Counted from the first letter of the stretch, positions 1 to 9,140 are shown. The stretch: DNA of 64,000 nucleotides from Alteribacillus sp. YIM 98480 (GCF_009765375.1 NZ_VTOK01000007.1:124001-188000), one strand, 5' to 3'. A program made the numbers and translations. The notes: a model not told the origin generated them from the sequence alone.

Positions 1-1
1 C

Positions 2-2383
2 AAAGGAATCATTGGACAGCATCGTGCTGTTAAAGCGATGGATTTTGGACTGAATGTAAGAAACGAAGGGCATCATTTGTTTTTAACGGGCCCGAGTGGA
101 ACAGGGAAAACTACATATGCAAAAAGAAAAACAAAAGAAACAGCAATGGCGAAAGAAACACCGCCTGATTGGGTTTATACATACAATTTTCAAAATCCGG
201 ATAAACCAAAAGCGATTGCTATGCCTGCAGGAACAGGAAGTGTGTTTGCTCAGGACGTAGAAGAACTTATGCAGGACATTGAGGATGAAATTGAGAAAGT
301 TCTAACAGGGAAACCATTCGAACGCAAGAAAGTGGAAATGGCGCAGCAGCATGAAGAATTAATGAACAAAAAATGGAGCGATCTTGAAAAGCAGGCAAGG
401 GAGCAGGAGTTTACCATTGAAAGAAGTCAGCAAGGGGTCGTTGCAATTCCTTTAGATGAAAACGGAGAAGCCCATAGTGATGAGTCATTTAACCAGCTCC
501 CAGATGATATTAGAGAAAAAGTTATGAAAAAAAGCAAGCAATTAACGAGAAACGTAAATGAAGTTCTGCGTTACCAGCAGATTGCAAAAAGAAAACTTCG
601 TAAACAGTTAAGAAAAGCGGAAGAACAATTAGTTCATCAATCGATTCACGGTTTTATTTCATCTGTAAAAGAAGATTATCAAGAATTTTCTAGTGTGCTT
701 AATTATTTAAATGAATTAGAACAGGACGTCATCCAGCATTGGAAACAATTTTTACCGAAAAAAGAAAGCGATGAAGAAGAATTGAACACCATTCTTCAAG
801 TGTCCAAGGACGTAAAGCAAAGATATAAAGTGAATGTTCTAGTTGATCATAGTCAAACCAAAGGAGCACCAGTAATATATGAAATACATCCTTCATATGC
901 CAATCTCTTTGGAAAAGTCGACTACAAAAATACGTTTGGCTCTGTCTCAACTGATTTTTCTATGATGAGAGCGGGGAGTCTGCATCTGACAAACGGGGGC
1001 TATCTTATTCTCAATGCTGCTGATGTATTATCCCACCCTTATTCTTGGAAAGCATTAAAGCAAGTCTTAAGAACTGGCGAACTGCGTATGGAAAATTCCT
1101 ATGAAGATACGGAAGTATTTACAAAAAGTGTTATCAAACCTGAAGCAATACCACTTAAAATAAAAGTAATATTAATCGGTACTCCTTCTTTATATCAGCT
1201 TTTATATCGAGCAGATGAAGATTTCAAAAAACTGTTTAAAGTGAAAGTTGATTTTGATACTGACATGGAAAGAAATATTAAACATCAACTAGATTACGCT
1301 TCATTTGTAGCATCCTTTTGCAGAAAAGAAAAGCTGCACCACTTAACGAAAGAAGCATTGGCAAAAGTGATCGATTACAGTACAAGATTAGCTAATAATA
1401 GAGGGAAACTGTCCACACGTTTTCATGAAGTCACCGAAATATTAATTGAAGCAAACTATTGGGCGGAAAAAGAAAATGAATCTTTTATAAAAGATCGGCA
1501 TATAAGCGAAGCATTAAAAGAAAGGTTTTTTAGATCTAATCGCAGCGAACAGCGGCTTTATGAAGCAATAGATGACGGAACGATCATGATTTCAACAGAT
1601 GGCAGGGCAATTGGCCAGCTAAATGCCCTGGTCGTATCTCATACCGGGGAATATTCATTTGGCCATCCGACTAGAGTTACAGCAAGAACCTATGTGGGGC
1701 GGAAAGGGATCGTAAATATTGATAGGGAATCATTATTAACAGGCTCCATACATACAAAAGGCCTTCATATATTATCCGGCTATTTACAGGCTGAATTTGC
1801 TCAAGACTATCCTTTACCGTTAGCTGCTAGTATAACGTTTGAACAATCTTATTTCATGGTTGATGGCGACAGTGCTTCAAGCACGGAGCTTTATGCATTA
1901 TTATCTTCTTTAGGTCAAATCCCGCTTCGCCAGGACATTGCTGTCACTGGTTCGGTAAATCAATTTGGAGAAGTGCAGTCTATTGGCGGAGTGAATGAAA
2001 AGATAGAAGGATTTTTCTATGTCTGCCGTAAAAAAGGTCTGACCGGCACACAGGGCGTTATCATTCCTCACCAGAATGTAAAGCATTTGATGCTGCGTAA
2101 TGAAGTAATTGAAGCAATAGAAAACAACCTTTTTCATGTATGGGCGGTTTCAACGATAAAAGATGGGATCGAAATTTTAACGGGTATGCCAGCTGGCGAA
2201 AAAGATGAGGATGGTAAGTATCCGGAAGAGACTGTATACGGTACAGTACAGAGAAGAATATTGAAAATGCTTCATACGTTGTCTCAACAAAAGTTTTTGG
2301 AAGATAAATCCCAAGAAGATAAGGAGGAAACATATAAAGATGGCGACTTTGCCCCAGGAAAGCAGGGCAGAACAACGATATAA
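2..2383 (+). CDS. Lon-like AAA+ ATP-dependent protease, 5'-truncated by window edge
   Basis: This is an ATP-dependent serine protease of the LonB-like class (AAA+ ATPase fused to an S16 Lon protease domain). The reading frame is open from the first bases of the window and reads KGIIGQHRAVKAM before the first ATG at 38. That stretch is the conserved lead-in to the Walker A loop, so the true start lies upstream of the window and 38 is only an internal Met. Walker A GPSGTGKT is at about nt 89-112. A long charged coiled-coil insertion (about nt 260-780) separates it from the rest of the ATPase. The C-terminal protease domain carries the Ser-Lys dyad: Ser in GDSASS (nt 1871-1873) and Lys in GGVNEK (nt 2000-2002). 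The 3' end overlaps the EcsC-family gene by 44 nt, which suggests translational coupling. The native substrate is unknown. Confidence 0.9.
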   Translation, partial: KGIIGQHRAVKAMDFGLNVRNEGHHLFLTGPSGTGKTTYAKRKTKETAMAKETPPDWVYTYNFQNPDKPKAIAMPAGTGSVFAQDVEELMQDIEDEIEKVLTGKPFERKKVEMAQQHEELMNKKWSDLEKQAREQEFTIERSQQGVVAIPLDENGEAHSDESFNQLPDDIREKVMKKSKQLTRNVNEVLRYQQIAKRKLRKQLRKAEEQLVHQSIHGFISSVKEDYQEFSSVLNYLNELEQDVIQHWKQFLPKKESDEEELNTILQVSKDVKQRYKVNVLVDHSQTKGAPVIYEIHPSYANLFGKVDYKNTFGSVSTDFSMMRAGSLHLTNGGYLILNAADVLSHPYSWKALKQVLRTGELRMENSYEDTEVFTKSVIKPEAIPLKIKVILIGTPSLYQLLYRADEDFKKLFKVKVDFDTDMERNIKHQLDYASFVASFCRKEKLHHLTKEALAKVIDYSTRLANNRGKLSTRFHEVTEILIEANYWAEKENESFIKDRHISEALKERFFRSNRSEQRLYEAIDDGTIMISTDGRAIGQLNALVVSHTGEYSFGHPTRVTARTYVGRKGIVNIDRESLLTGSIHTKGLHILSGYLQAEFAQDYPLPLAASITFEQSYFMVDGDSASSTELYALLSSLGQIPLRQDIAVTGSVNQFGEVQSIGGVNEKIEGFFYVCRKKGLTGTQGVIIPHQNVKHLMLRNEVIEAIENNLFHVWAVSTIKDGIEILTGMPAGEKDEDGKYPEETVYGTVQRRILKMLHTLSQQKFLEDKSQEDKEETYKDGDFAPGKQGRTTI

Positions 2384-3182
2384 AGAAATCATTCATTGGG
2401 AGAACCAGTTGTCTAAGAGCCATAATATGTATACACGCCTGTTTGATAAAACCTTAGAAAAATTAATTAATACATTGCCGCGAAAACAAAAAAAATACTT
2501 GCTTAATATGACAGATCGTTTTTTATTTTATGCTCAGTCTTTCATTCTTCATTCACGCTTTCATGAAGAAGCAGAAAAACGTATTATTTTAGAGGCTCGT
2601 ATTTTTGATGAAGATGTAAAAGATATTCAGGATTTAAAAAGGCTGACTATAAACCAGCTTCACTTTATTCATTATCAGCTTATGGCAAAACAACGCCTTT
2701 TCTCACTCGGGCAAGGAGGAATGACAGGAATGGGAGGAGTTATTCTTAATATGAGTGATCTTCCTGCCGTTTTCCTTATCAACTTACGAACAGTCCAGCT
2801 TAGTGCACTTTGTTACGGGTATGATCTGAGGAATCCATTTGAGATGATGATAGCTTTGAAAGTATTTCATGGAGCTTCTCTTCCTCAAAACATGCAGAAA
2901 CAAGCATGGGAAGAGTTAGAACAAGAAGCTGAAAAAGAAAGTGAATTCCCTTGGTTTTATGAAGGAGAAGAAAAAATTGTGGATGCAGACTGGCTGCAGC
3001 AGCCGCTTCGTCAAACTTGCAAGCTGTTTTTATTAAAGGCTTTCCGTAAAAAACTGATGTACGGCGTGCCTGTCATTGGGATAGCGACAGGCGCAGCTTG
3101 TAATTATCAATTAACAAAGCAAGTTTCCGAATGGGCTGGTTTTTTCTATGAAAAACGCTATTTAGCTGAACATGTAATGTGA
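2340..3182 (+). CDS. EcsC family protein
   Basis: A 280-residue protein of the EcsC family (named after B. subtilis EcsC, function unresolved). The start is supported by a strong ribosome binding site (AAGGAGG at about 2321-2327) inside the 3' end of the upstream Lon-type protease gene. The two genes overlap by 44 nt and are probably co-translated. Family-like features are a basic, helical N-terminal half and a glycine-rich central stretch (GQGGMTGMGGV, about residues 124-134) followed by a hydrophobic helix. Near the C-terminus there is another hydrophobic, glycine-rich segment (VPVIGIATGAACNY). It may associate with the membrane peripherally. No catalytic residue can be assigned. Family assignment is by overall sequence feel rather than a diagnostic motif. 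Confidence 0.75.
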   Translation: MATLPQESRAEQRYKEIIHWENQLSKSHNMYTRLFDKTLEKLINTLPRKQKKYLLNMTDRFLFYAQSFILHSRFHEEAEKRIILEARIFDEDVKDIQDLKRLTINQLHFIHYQLMAKQRLFSLGQGGMTGMGGVILNMSDLPAVFLINLRTVQLSALCYGYDLRNPFEMMIALKVFHGASLPQNMQKQAWEELEQEAEKESEFPWFYEGEEKIVDADWLQQPLRQTCKLFLLKAFRKKLMYGVPVIGIATGAACNYQLTKQVSEWAGFFYEKRYLAEHVM

Positions 3183-3482
3183 CACCGTCGGATGCGTCCG
3201 ATACCAAAGCCAGAGATCATTAATTTTGGAGGCTAGCTCTGCGATCTCCTTATTGAGCTGACAGCACTTTTCAAAATTTTCTTCTATATCAAGCCATGCT
3301 TGTTTGGAATTAATGTCTTCTTCAATCTCTGCAATTCGTTCTGGAATCTGACCGCGGATTTCTTCCCATTTTCCTATAATAATGTTTTGCATTTCTGGTT
3401 CATACGCTTCCCATTCTTTTTCGAGAATGGGAAGCTCTATTCCAAGGCGGGGATCTTTTAAAAATTTGCAAGACATATGCAT
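3162..3482 (-). CDS. Small hypothetical protein, coiled-coil rich
   Basis: A small acidic protein of about 106 residues that I do not recognise. It is mostly predicted helix, with heptad-like Leu/Ile/Glu spacing (for example IPERIAEIEEDI, then CQLNKEIAEL). It has an N-terminal Met-Ser-Cys-Lys stretch and no signal peptide or membrane segment. The gene converges on the EcsC gene and its stop lies 20 nt inside that gene's 3' end. Three in-frame starts are possible: GTG at 3485, ATG at 3482 and ATG at 3476. The purine-rich GGAAGGGAAG just upstream gives acceptable spacing to the two ATGs and is too close to the GTG. Support for reality is the good RBS and the lack of any competing gene on the other strand. 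Confidence 0.6.
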   Translation of the reverse strand: MHMSCKFLKDPRLGIELPILEKEWEAYEPEMQNIIIGKWEEIRGQIPERIAEIEEDINSKQAWLDIEENFEKCCQLNKEIAELASKINDLWLWYRTHPTVSHYMFS

Positions 3483-3485
3483 CAC

Positions 3486-3876
3486 TTCCCTTCCTCATTC
3501 ATACCATAATAATATCAAAAACAGCCTCGATTTTTGTTGGTGGAATGAATACAGTATAACATTGAAGGCTGGTGTTTTCAGTACTTTTCCAGGAATGAAT
3601 AAATTAAAATGCTGTGAATTCGTCCGTTCATATCAACGTTAGAAACCGCTCACGATACTATCATGTTTAATGACAAAAAATAAATTTTTATGCTTTTTTA
3701 TGAATAAGTATTGCAAAATGTCATAACCCTTGTTAAAGTAATTAATAACAACGAAACATACATTACCTACTGTTTTGAGGGTGAGGCAAAGGCCTCTCAT
3801 ATTTTTGCAAAACAATGTATAAAAATAATAACTTCAGTATGAATATTCAATGCATGAAGGTGGAGGGAATTTATAA
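3486..3876. other. Intergenic region upstream of argG
   Basis: A 391-nt AT-rich gap between the divergent small gene and argG. It holds a candidate promoter with an ArgR-like box and, further down, a short G+C-rich hairpin (TGAGGC-AAAG-GCCTCT, about 3782-3798) followed by TATTTTT. The hairpin could be an attenuator, but the stem is only about 5-6 bp. A second palindromic half-box, TGAATATTCA, lies at 3840-3849 just before the argG ribosome binding site. No further gene is supported. Confidence 0.6.
3701..3739 (+). promoter_or_regulatory. Candidate argG promoter with ArgR-like operator
   Basis: TTGCAA (3711-3716) and TAAAGT (3734-3739) are separated by 17 nt and could form a sigma-A promoter. 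The overlapping TGAATAAGTATTGCA (3701-3715) resembles the ARG box that the arginine repressor binds (TGAAT-N4-ATTCA type), although one half is degenerate. A second palindrome, TGAATATTCA, is at 3840-3849. ArgR control of argGH is well established in Bacillus. The exact operator here is an inference. Confidence 0.4.
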
Positions 3877-5082
3877 ATGGCGAATAAAAAAGTAGTACTT
3901 GCATATTCCGGAGGGCTTGATACTTCCGTTGCAATTCAGTGGCTTAGCGATAATGGTTACGACGTGGTAGCTGTAGGGTTAGACGTAGGAGAAGGCAAAG
4001 ACCTTGAATTTGTAAAAGAAAAAGCACTGCAAGTTGGTGCAGTTCAATCATACACGATTGATGCTAAAAAAGAGTTTGCAGAAGAGTTTGTTCTGCCGGC
4101 TATGCAGGCTCATACACTTTATGAACAAAAATACCCGCTCGTATCGGCTCTTTCAAGACCGCTCATTTCGAAAAAACTTGTGGAAATTGCGGAACAAACA
4201 AACGCGGATGCTGTTGCACATGGCTGCACGGGTAAAGGGAATGACCAAGTTCGTTTTGAAGTATCCATTCAAGCTTTAAATCCTGATCTCGAAGTGCTTG
4301 CACCAGTAAGAGAGTGGGGCTGGTCCAGAGATGAAGAGATTGAATATGCGAAAAAGCATGAGATTCCAATTCCGATTGATCTTGACAATCCTTATTCCGT
4401 AGACCAAAACCTCTGGGGCAGAAGTAATGAATGCGGTGTTCTTGAAGATCCATGGGCTACTCCTCCTGAAGGAGCATATGAGCTTACTAATCCGATTGAA
4501 AAAACTCCGGACGCGGCAGATATTATCGAAATTGAATTTAATCAAGGAAAACCTGTTGCATTAAACGGTACGGCTTACGAACTGGATGAATTAATTTTGG
4601 AGCTTAATGCTGTTGCCGGAAAGCACGGAATTGGCAGAATCGATCATGTGGAAAATAGAATGGTAGGTATTAAATCAAGAGAAGTATACGAGTGCCCGGG
4701 TGCTATGACATTAATTAAAGCACATAAAGAACTAGAAGACCTCACTCTTCCAAAAGAGGTAGCTCATTTCAAACCAGTAGTAGAGAAAAAGCTATCTGAA
4801 GTGATCTATGAAGGGCTATGGTTCTCCCAAATTAGAAACGCACTCGAAGCGTTTTTACAAGAAACACAGCAAAATGTAACTGGTCTTGTTAGAGTGAAGC
4901 TGTTTAAAGGAAATGCCATTGTAGAAGGAAGAAAATCAGACCTTTCTCTATACAATGAAAAGCTTGCAACGTATACACCTGAGGACGAATTCAATCAAAA
5001 TGCAGCAGTTGGCTTTATCGAACTATGGGGACTGCCGACAAAAGTACACAGCATGGTAAACAAGAAAGGTGTAAATGTATGA
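3877..5082 (+). CDS. argG: Argininosuccinate synthase
   Basis: Joins citrulline and aspartate with ATP to form argininosuccinate, the penultimate step of arginine synthesis in the cytosol. The 401-residue length is normal for the family. The N-terminal ATP-pyrophosphatase signature AYSGGLDTS is at residues 9-17. The citrulline/aspartate-binding segment includes [14 protein letters not shown] near residue 115. The start ATG follows GGTGGAGGG with good spacing. The stop overlaps the argH start in ATGA (5079-5082), so argGH form a translationally coupled operon. Candidate ArgR boxes upstream fit repression by arginine. Confidence 0.98.
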   Translation: MANKKVVLAYSGGLDTSVAIQWLSDNGYDVVAVGLDVGEGKDLEFVKEKALQVGAVQSYTIDAKKEFAEEFVLPAMQAHTLYEQKYPLVSALSRPLISKKLVEIAEQTNADAVAHGCTGKGNDQVRFEVSIQALNPDLEVLAPVREWGWSRDEEIEYAKKHEIPIPIDLDNPYSVDQNLWGRSNECGVLEDPWATPPEGAYELTNPIEKTPDAADIIEIEFNQGKPVALNGTAYELDELILELNAVAGKHGIGRIDHVENRMVGIKSREVYECPGAMTLIKAHKELEDLTLPKEVAHFKPVVEKKLSEVIYEGLWFSQIRNALEAFLQETQQNVTGLVRVKLFKGNAIVEGRKSDLSLYNEKLATYTPEDEFNQNAAVGFIELWGLPTKVHSMVNKKGVNV

Positions 5083-6458
5083 CAAAGCTATGGGGCGGAA
5101 GATTTACTAAAAGCGCGGAAGAATGGGTGGATGCCTTTGGGGCATCCATCCCTTTTGATAAAGAGCTTGTAGAAGAAGATATTACAGGAAGCCTGGCACA
5201 TGTAAAAATGCTAGCTGCCTGCGATATTATTACAGATGAAGAAGCAAAAACAATTACACAAGGGTTAAAAACACTTTTACAAAAAGCGGACAAGAACGAA
5301 TTGGAATACTCTGTTCAAAATGAAGATATTCATTTAAATATCGAAAAGTTTTTAACGGATGAAATCGGTCCGGTTGGAGGAAAGCTGCACACAGGCCGCA
5401 GCAGAAATGATCAAGTTGCTACTGATATGCATCTTTATTTAAGAAAGCATACGAATGAAATAATGGAGCTTGTTAAACAAATGCAAGAAGCGCTGCTTGG
5501 ACAAGCAGAACAACATGTTGAAACGATTATTCCTGGCTACACGCACTTGCAGCGGGCCCAGCCTGTTTCATTTGCTCATCACTTAATGGCGTATTTCTGG
5601 ATGCTAGAACGTGATTACACTAGGCTTGAAGATAGCTTGAAACGGCTGAATATTTCCCCGCTAGGTGCCGGCGCACTTGCTGGGACAACTTTTCCAATAG
5701 ACCGTCATTATACAGCAGAGCTGTTGGAATTTGACGGCATTTATGAAAACAGTCTTGATGCAGTAAGTGACCGTGATTTTATTCTCGAATTTATGAGTGC
5801 ATCTTCTATGATCATGATGCATCTTTCTCGTCTTGCGGAAGAATTTATTCTATGGTCGAGCCAGGAGTTTCAATTTATCGAGCTAGACGACACATTTGCG
5901 ACCGGAAGCAGCATTATGCCGCAAAAGAAAAACCCTGATATGGCTGAATTAATTCGCGGAAAAACGGGAAGGGTTTATGGTAATTTGTTTTCTCTTTTAA
6001 CATTGCTAAAAGGGCTGCCTTTAGCTTACAACAAGGATATGCAAGAAGACAAAGAGGGTATGTTTGATACCGTCACAACCGTAAAAGGGTCTGTGAAAAT
6101 ATTTACCGGTATGATTGAAACGATGAAGGTGAATACAGGTGTCATGGAAAAGGAAACCCACTCCGATTTCTCCAATGCAACAGAACTTGCTGATTATTTA
6201 GCATCAAAAGGTATGCCGTTTAGAGAAGCACATGAAGTAGTAGGTAAGTTGGTACTGTTGTGTATACAAAAGGATATTTATTTGCTTGATTTATCTATGA
6301 AAGACTACAAACAAGCAAGCGATCTATTTGAAGAAGATATCTATGAAGTGCTTAAGCCTTCCACCGTAGTGAAAAGAAGAAACAGTGCCGGCGGAACCGG
6401 ATTTGAACAAGTGAAAAAAGCCATTGAGTTAGGACAGGAAAAAGTAAAACAAAAGTAA
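5079..6458 (+). CDS. argH: Argininosuccinate lyase
   Basis: Cleaves argininosuccinate to arginine and fumarate, completing arginine synthesis. I choose ATG 5079 (459 aa, MTKLWGGRF), which overlaps the argG stop by 4 nt and has AAAGGTG upstream. An in-frame start at 5025 would add 18 atypical residues from inside argG. The fumarase/aspartase superfamily signature [12 protein letters not shown] lies at about residues 279-290 and carries the catalytic Ser loop. The TGRSRNDQV substrate-binding motif and the [10 protein letters not shown] motif are also present. It is the last gene of the argGH operon, followed by a strong hairpin terminator about 90 nt downstream. Confidence 0.98.
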   Translation: MTKLWGGRFTKSAEEWVDAFGASIPFDKELVEEDITGSLAHVKMLAACDIITDEEAKTITQGLKTLLQKADKNELEYSVQNEDIHLNIEKFLTDEIGPVGGKLHTGRSRNDQVATDMHLYLRKHTNEIMELVKQMQEALLGQAEQHVETIIPGYTHLQRAQPVSFAHHLMAYFWMLERDYTRLEDSLKRLNISPLGAGALAGTTFPIDRHYTAELLEFDGIYENSLDAVSDRDFILEFMSASSMIMMHLSRLAEEFILWSSQEFQFIELDDTFATGSSIMPQKKNPDMAELIRGKTGRVYGNLFSLLTLLKGLPLAYNKDMQEDKEGMFDTVTTVKGSVKIFTGMIETMKVNTGVMEKETHSDFSNATELADYLASKGMPFREAHEVVGKLVLLCIQKDIYLLDLSMKDYKQASDLFEEDIYEVLKPSTVVKRRNSAGGTGFEQVKKAIELGQEKVKQK

Positions 6459-6544
6459 GAGATTAGCAAAACTTCCAAGTCCAAATAGCGGAAGTGTAGT
6501 TTTACTTAAATCTTTGATCCTTTAAAAAAGTTAAACAAAATATA

Positions 6545-6590
6545 AAAAAAGAGCAGCAAGAAGCTATCGCTTCCATGTCTGCTCTTTTTT
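6545..6590. terminator. Bidirectional terminator between argH and the convergent Usp gene
   Basis: A 12-bp stem, AAAAAAGAGCAG (6545-6556) with CTGCTCTTTTTT (6579-6590), is flanked by A and T tracts. It can stop transcription from argH on the plus strand and from the UspA gene on the minus strand. Confidence 0.9.
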
Positions 6591-6649
6591 TATTGGAAAT
6601 AGTCATATAAGCATAAGCCGTAAAGTTCTAATATTTCTTCGTCTTATCG

Positions 6650-7084
6650 TTAAGAACGCACAATCATAACGTCACATTTAGCTTGTCTTGCAATAGCTTC
6701 GGAAACACTTCCAATCAACATACGTTCTACTGCATTTAACCCAGTAGCCCCTGTAATGATCAAATCGGTTTCATAACGCTTAGCAATATCTTTAGGAATT
6801 TTAACTTTAGGTGAACCAAAATCTATAACAGTAGTAACTTCTTCAACCCCAGCTTGATTAGCTTCCCCCTTGTATTGATCGAGAAGTTCCTGCCCGTATT
6901 TTTCTGCTCGAGACACAATCGTTCTGTCGTATTGTTCAATTGTAGCAAATGTACGGGTATCGATGATGTGAGCAATTACCAATTTGGCATTATTTTCACC
7001 AGCAATGTCGGCCGCTTTTTTGAAAGCACGCTTTGCCTCATTCGATCCATCTACTGCAACAAGAATATTGTGATACTTTGGCAT
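6650..7084 (-). CDS. Universal stress protein, UspA family
   Basis: A 144-residue cytosolic UspA-domain protein of the ATP-binding type, similar in size to B. subtilis NhaX and YxiE. The C-terminal nucleotide-binding motif G-x2-G-x9-G-S is present (GATGLNAVERMLIGS). The N-terminal strand ILVAVDGS and the following helix are typical. The start MPKYHN at 7084 is preferred because AGGGGGG lies 9 nt upstream on the minus strand. A start at 7120 would add 12 residues lacking family resemblance. It is probably monocistronic, ending at the bidirectional terminator shared with argH. The specific stress or ligand cannot be told. Confidence 0.93.
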   Translation of the reverse strand: MPKYHNILVAVDGSNEAKRAFKKAADIAGENNAKLVIAHIIDTRTFATIEQYDRTIVSRAEKYGQELLDQYKGEANQAGVEEVTTVIDFGSPKVKIPKDIAKRYETDLIITGATGLNAVERMLIGSVSEAIARQAKCDVMIVRS

Positions 7085-7210
7085 TTTCCATACCCCCCTG
7101 TAAAATACTGCTCTTTCCATTATTATTATATCATGTAAAGGTATACATTAGATGTATTGTACGTCACAAAATAGGTGTAAAAAATGAGCGATTGCGACAT
7201 GTTCTTTTTT

Positions 7211-7640
7211 AAAAGGTAAGAAACTATAAATAGTTGGCGTTTTTGATGTCTAGCTTCAGCCGCCCAGCCGCTCAGGCACACACGATAAAGAGGAACTTTT
7301 GCTAAAACCGCGAACGTCCTGTCGCAACGCAAAAGTCAACACCTCCTGTGCAAGCCAGTTCAGCATTGTCACAGGACGTACTTCCACACGATGTGGTGAC
7401 TTCTACGTTGCACACTGGACGTGTGCGATCTTAGTAGAAGTTCATTTAAATTAGCTGAACGTCTTATGTCTTCCCTTGTGACTCCGAGCCGCAGGCGACC
7501 CTGCACGAAAGCTCCAGACCCTGTCGCGGGCTCCCAGGATGGGAGTCAGTTCGGCGTTGTCACAGGACGTGACGCTCGTAGCCGAACTTCCTTCTTTTAA
7601 GGCGCTTGCGCTTTTCTTAAGGCGCTTGCGCTTTTCTTAT
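7211..7640 (+). repeat. Dispersed intergenic repeat, family 1, copy A (expanded)
   Basis: Starts with AAAAGGTAAGAAACTATAAA directly after a poly-T run and continues through TTGGCGTTTTTGATGTCTAGC and a GCCCAGCCGCTCAGGC core. It ends with CGCTTGCGCTTTTCTTA. Copies at 34408-34559 and 41890-42051 share the same ends. This copy is longest because the module around GTTGTCACAGGACGT is duplicated (about 7365 and 7555) and it contains a hairpin (7402-7441). The 20-nt end unit is also duplicated in tandem (7597-7616, 7617-7636). It carries no coding capacity. Confidence 0.8.
7402..7441. repeat. Hairpin inside repeat copy A
   Basis: A stem of CTTCTAC with GTAGAAG encloses a second stem, GCACAC with GTGTGC, around a five-base loop (tggac). 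It is not followed by a T tract, so it is unlikely to be an intrinsic terminator. It could be an RNA structure if the repeat is transcribed. Confidence 0.65.
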
Positions 7641-7906
7641 ATTTTTCCCTAATGTGTGCTTGGACAAACATTTAATATTTTTTACGAGAGCAGCTTTTCG
7701 TAGTAAGATGGAAGTAACAGAAAAACTCGGCTGGCCGCCTTAAGAAAGCGAAAGAGCCCTGAACAACCTAAGATAAAGACTTCTACTAAATACACACATG
7801 ACTATCGAAATTTGTTAATACTGTACCGACTTATTGTTTATCTTATACATTTTCAAAATAAATAGAGCTGTATATTTCTTTCTTATTGTTGAAGGAGGAG
7901 CTTTTC

Positions 7907-8665
7907 ATGCGTCATGCACTTGTTACAGCAGGAACAAAAGGATTAGGGAAAAAAGTTTCCGAACGTTTTTTACATAAAGGGTATTCCATTACAGTAAGTT
8001 ATCGAAACGATCTTGCGGCAATGAATAAAATGAAAGAAGAATGGAGTGACGCTGAAGATCGTATTCAGTTTGTGCAAGCTGATGTCACTAAGCCAGAAGA
8101 TTTAAAAAACCTGACAGAAAAAGCCTATGGCGCATTTGGGAGAATCGATATTCTTGTTAATAATGCCGGACCTTATATTTTTGAAAGAAAAAAGCTAATG
8201 GATTACACCGCAAGTGAATGGAATGAAATGGTGAATGGTAATTTATCATCGATGTTTTATTTGTTTCAGGAAGTCATTCCACTAATGAGAGCGCAGCATT
8301 TTGGCAGAATTGTTACGTATGGTTTTCAAGGCGCACAGGAAGCTCCGGCATGGATTTACCGCTCCGCCTATGCTGCAGCTAAAACAGGATTGGTGTCTTT
8401 AACAAAAACGGTTTCCATTGAAGAAGCAGAACATGGAATAACTGTTAACATGGTATGCCCGGGGGTAATTACAGAAGACTATAAAGAATCTTCTATCAAA
8501 ACTGCCAAGTCCGTACAGGATAAAAATACACCCGTAGGACGTCCGGCAGCCGGAGAAGATATTGCAAGAACGATTACTTTTTTATGTGAAGAAGATTCTG
8601 ATATGATTACGGGCTCTATTATTGAAGTTACTGGCGGTGTAGACGTATTGCATAAACGACGCTGA
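7907..8665 (+). CDS. Short-chain dehydrogenase/reductase (SDR)
   Basis: A classical SDR of 252 residues, close to the FabG-like 3-oxoacyl reductase group (YmfI type), but the substrate cannot be told from sequence. The cofactor loop TAGTKGLG (residues 7-14) is a variant of the TGxxxGxG motif. NNAG is present in LVNNAGPY, and the active site YxxxK is Tyr155-Lys159 (YAAAK). The end VTGGVDV is typical of the family. The start at 7907 follows GAAGGAGGAG with good spacing. An upstream TTG at 7886 would lie before this ribosome binding site. It appears monocistronic, followed 50 nt later by a secreted hypothetical gene that may be co-transcribed. Confidence 0.9.
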   Translation: MRHALVTAGTKGLGKKVSERFLHKGYSITVSYRNDLAAMNKMKEEWSDAEDRIQFVQADVTKPEDLKNLTEKAYGAFGRIDILVNNAGPYIFERKKLMDYTASEWNEMVNGNLSSMFYLFQEVIPLMRAQHFGRIVTYGFQGAQEAPAWIYRSAYAAAKTGLVSLTKTVSIEEAEHGITVNMVCPGVITEDYKESSIKTAKSVQDKNTPVGRPAAGEDIARTITFLCEEDSDMITGSIIEVTGGVDVLHKRR

Positions 8666-8717
8666 ATCATGAATAAAATATCCTAATAATTGGCACCTTA
8701 CATATGAGGTGATGACG

Positions 8718-9095
8718 GTGAAGATATCTCTTACTTTTTTCGTTGTAATGCTAAGCCTTCCTTTTTCCGTTCAGATGGCTGAAGCACAAGCGCTAAGTGA
8801 AATTTTTCTCTTTAAAGCTACAGCCGAAACAGAAGACGGTGTTTATCATTGGGAATATAATAGTCCAAATGATTTTGAATACCATATGGAAGGGCAGGCT
8901 TTTCACGGAGAAGAGGCAAAAGATAAAGTGGAATCTGTTTATCAGAATGCAAACGTAAACAAAGATGTTACGGATGAGGAGTTAGCTGAAGCATTTAAAA
9001 ACAACGGATGTGAAGGATTGACTCGTTTAGATGTAAGATGGCAGGATGAGAACGGGGATTTATATACATGGTTATGGCAGGAGGAAACAGAATAA
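8718..9095 (+). CDS. Secreted hypothetical protein
   Basis: A 125-residue protein I do not recognise. It has a cleavable-type signal peptide: a Lys near the N-terminus, a hydrophobic core (LTFFVVMLSLPF), and an AEA/AQA cleavage region at about residues 21-25. The mature part is acidic, has one Cys, and is rich in Asp, Glu, Trp and Tyr. Three starts are in frame: GTG 8709, ATG 8712 and GTG 8718. GAGGTG at 8706-8711 gives sensible spacing only to GTG 8718. The gene lies 50 nt after the SDR gene and ends at a hairpin terminator. Its role outside the membrane is unknown. Confidence 0.7.
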   Translation: MKISLTFFVVMLSLPFSVQMAEAQALSEIFLFKATAETEDGVYHWEYNSPNDFEYHMEGQAFHGEEAKDKVESVYQNANVNKDVTDEELAEAFKNNGCEGLTRLDVRWQDENGDLYTWLWQEETE

Positions 9096-9105
9096 CAAGA
9101 TGATG

Positions 9106-9140
9106 AAGCCGCAGGAGTACTAATACTTCTGGGCTTTTTC
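9106..9140 (+). terminator. Terminator after the secreted hypothetical gene
   Basis: AAGCCGCAGGAGTA pairs with TACTTCTGGGCTT (one bulge and a GU pair) around a short loop and is followed by TTTTTC. Confidence 0.8.

Larger units (their letters stand above)
7085..7906. other. Long repeat-rich non-coding region between Usp and SDR genes
   Basis: About 820 nt without a supportable gene. From 7211 to about 7640 it is a large copy of a dispersed repeat (listed separately). At 7722-7745 there is a reverse-complement fragment of a second family (CTCGGCTGGCCGCCTTAAG). From 7750 to 7906 the sequence is unique and AT-rich, leading to the SDR gene, and no confident promoter can be called. Short open frames here fall inside repeats and lack ribosome binding sites. 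Confidence 0.7.

Noticed and set aside
5025-5078. Extended N-terminus for ArgH
   Set aside because: The extra 18 residues come from inside argG in another frame, and a normal start with 4-nt overlap is present at 5079.
7126-7332. Minus-strand frame upstream of the Usp gene
   Set aside because: It lies largely inside repeat copy A and has no ribosome binding site.
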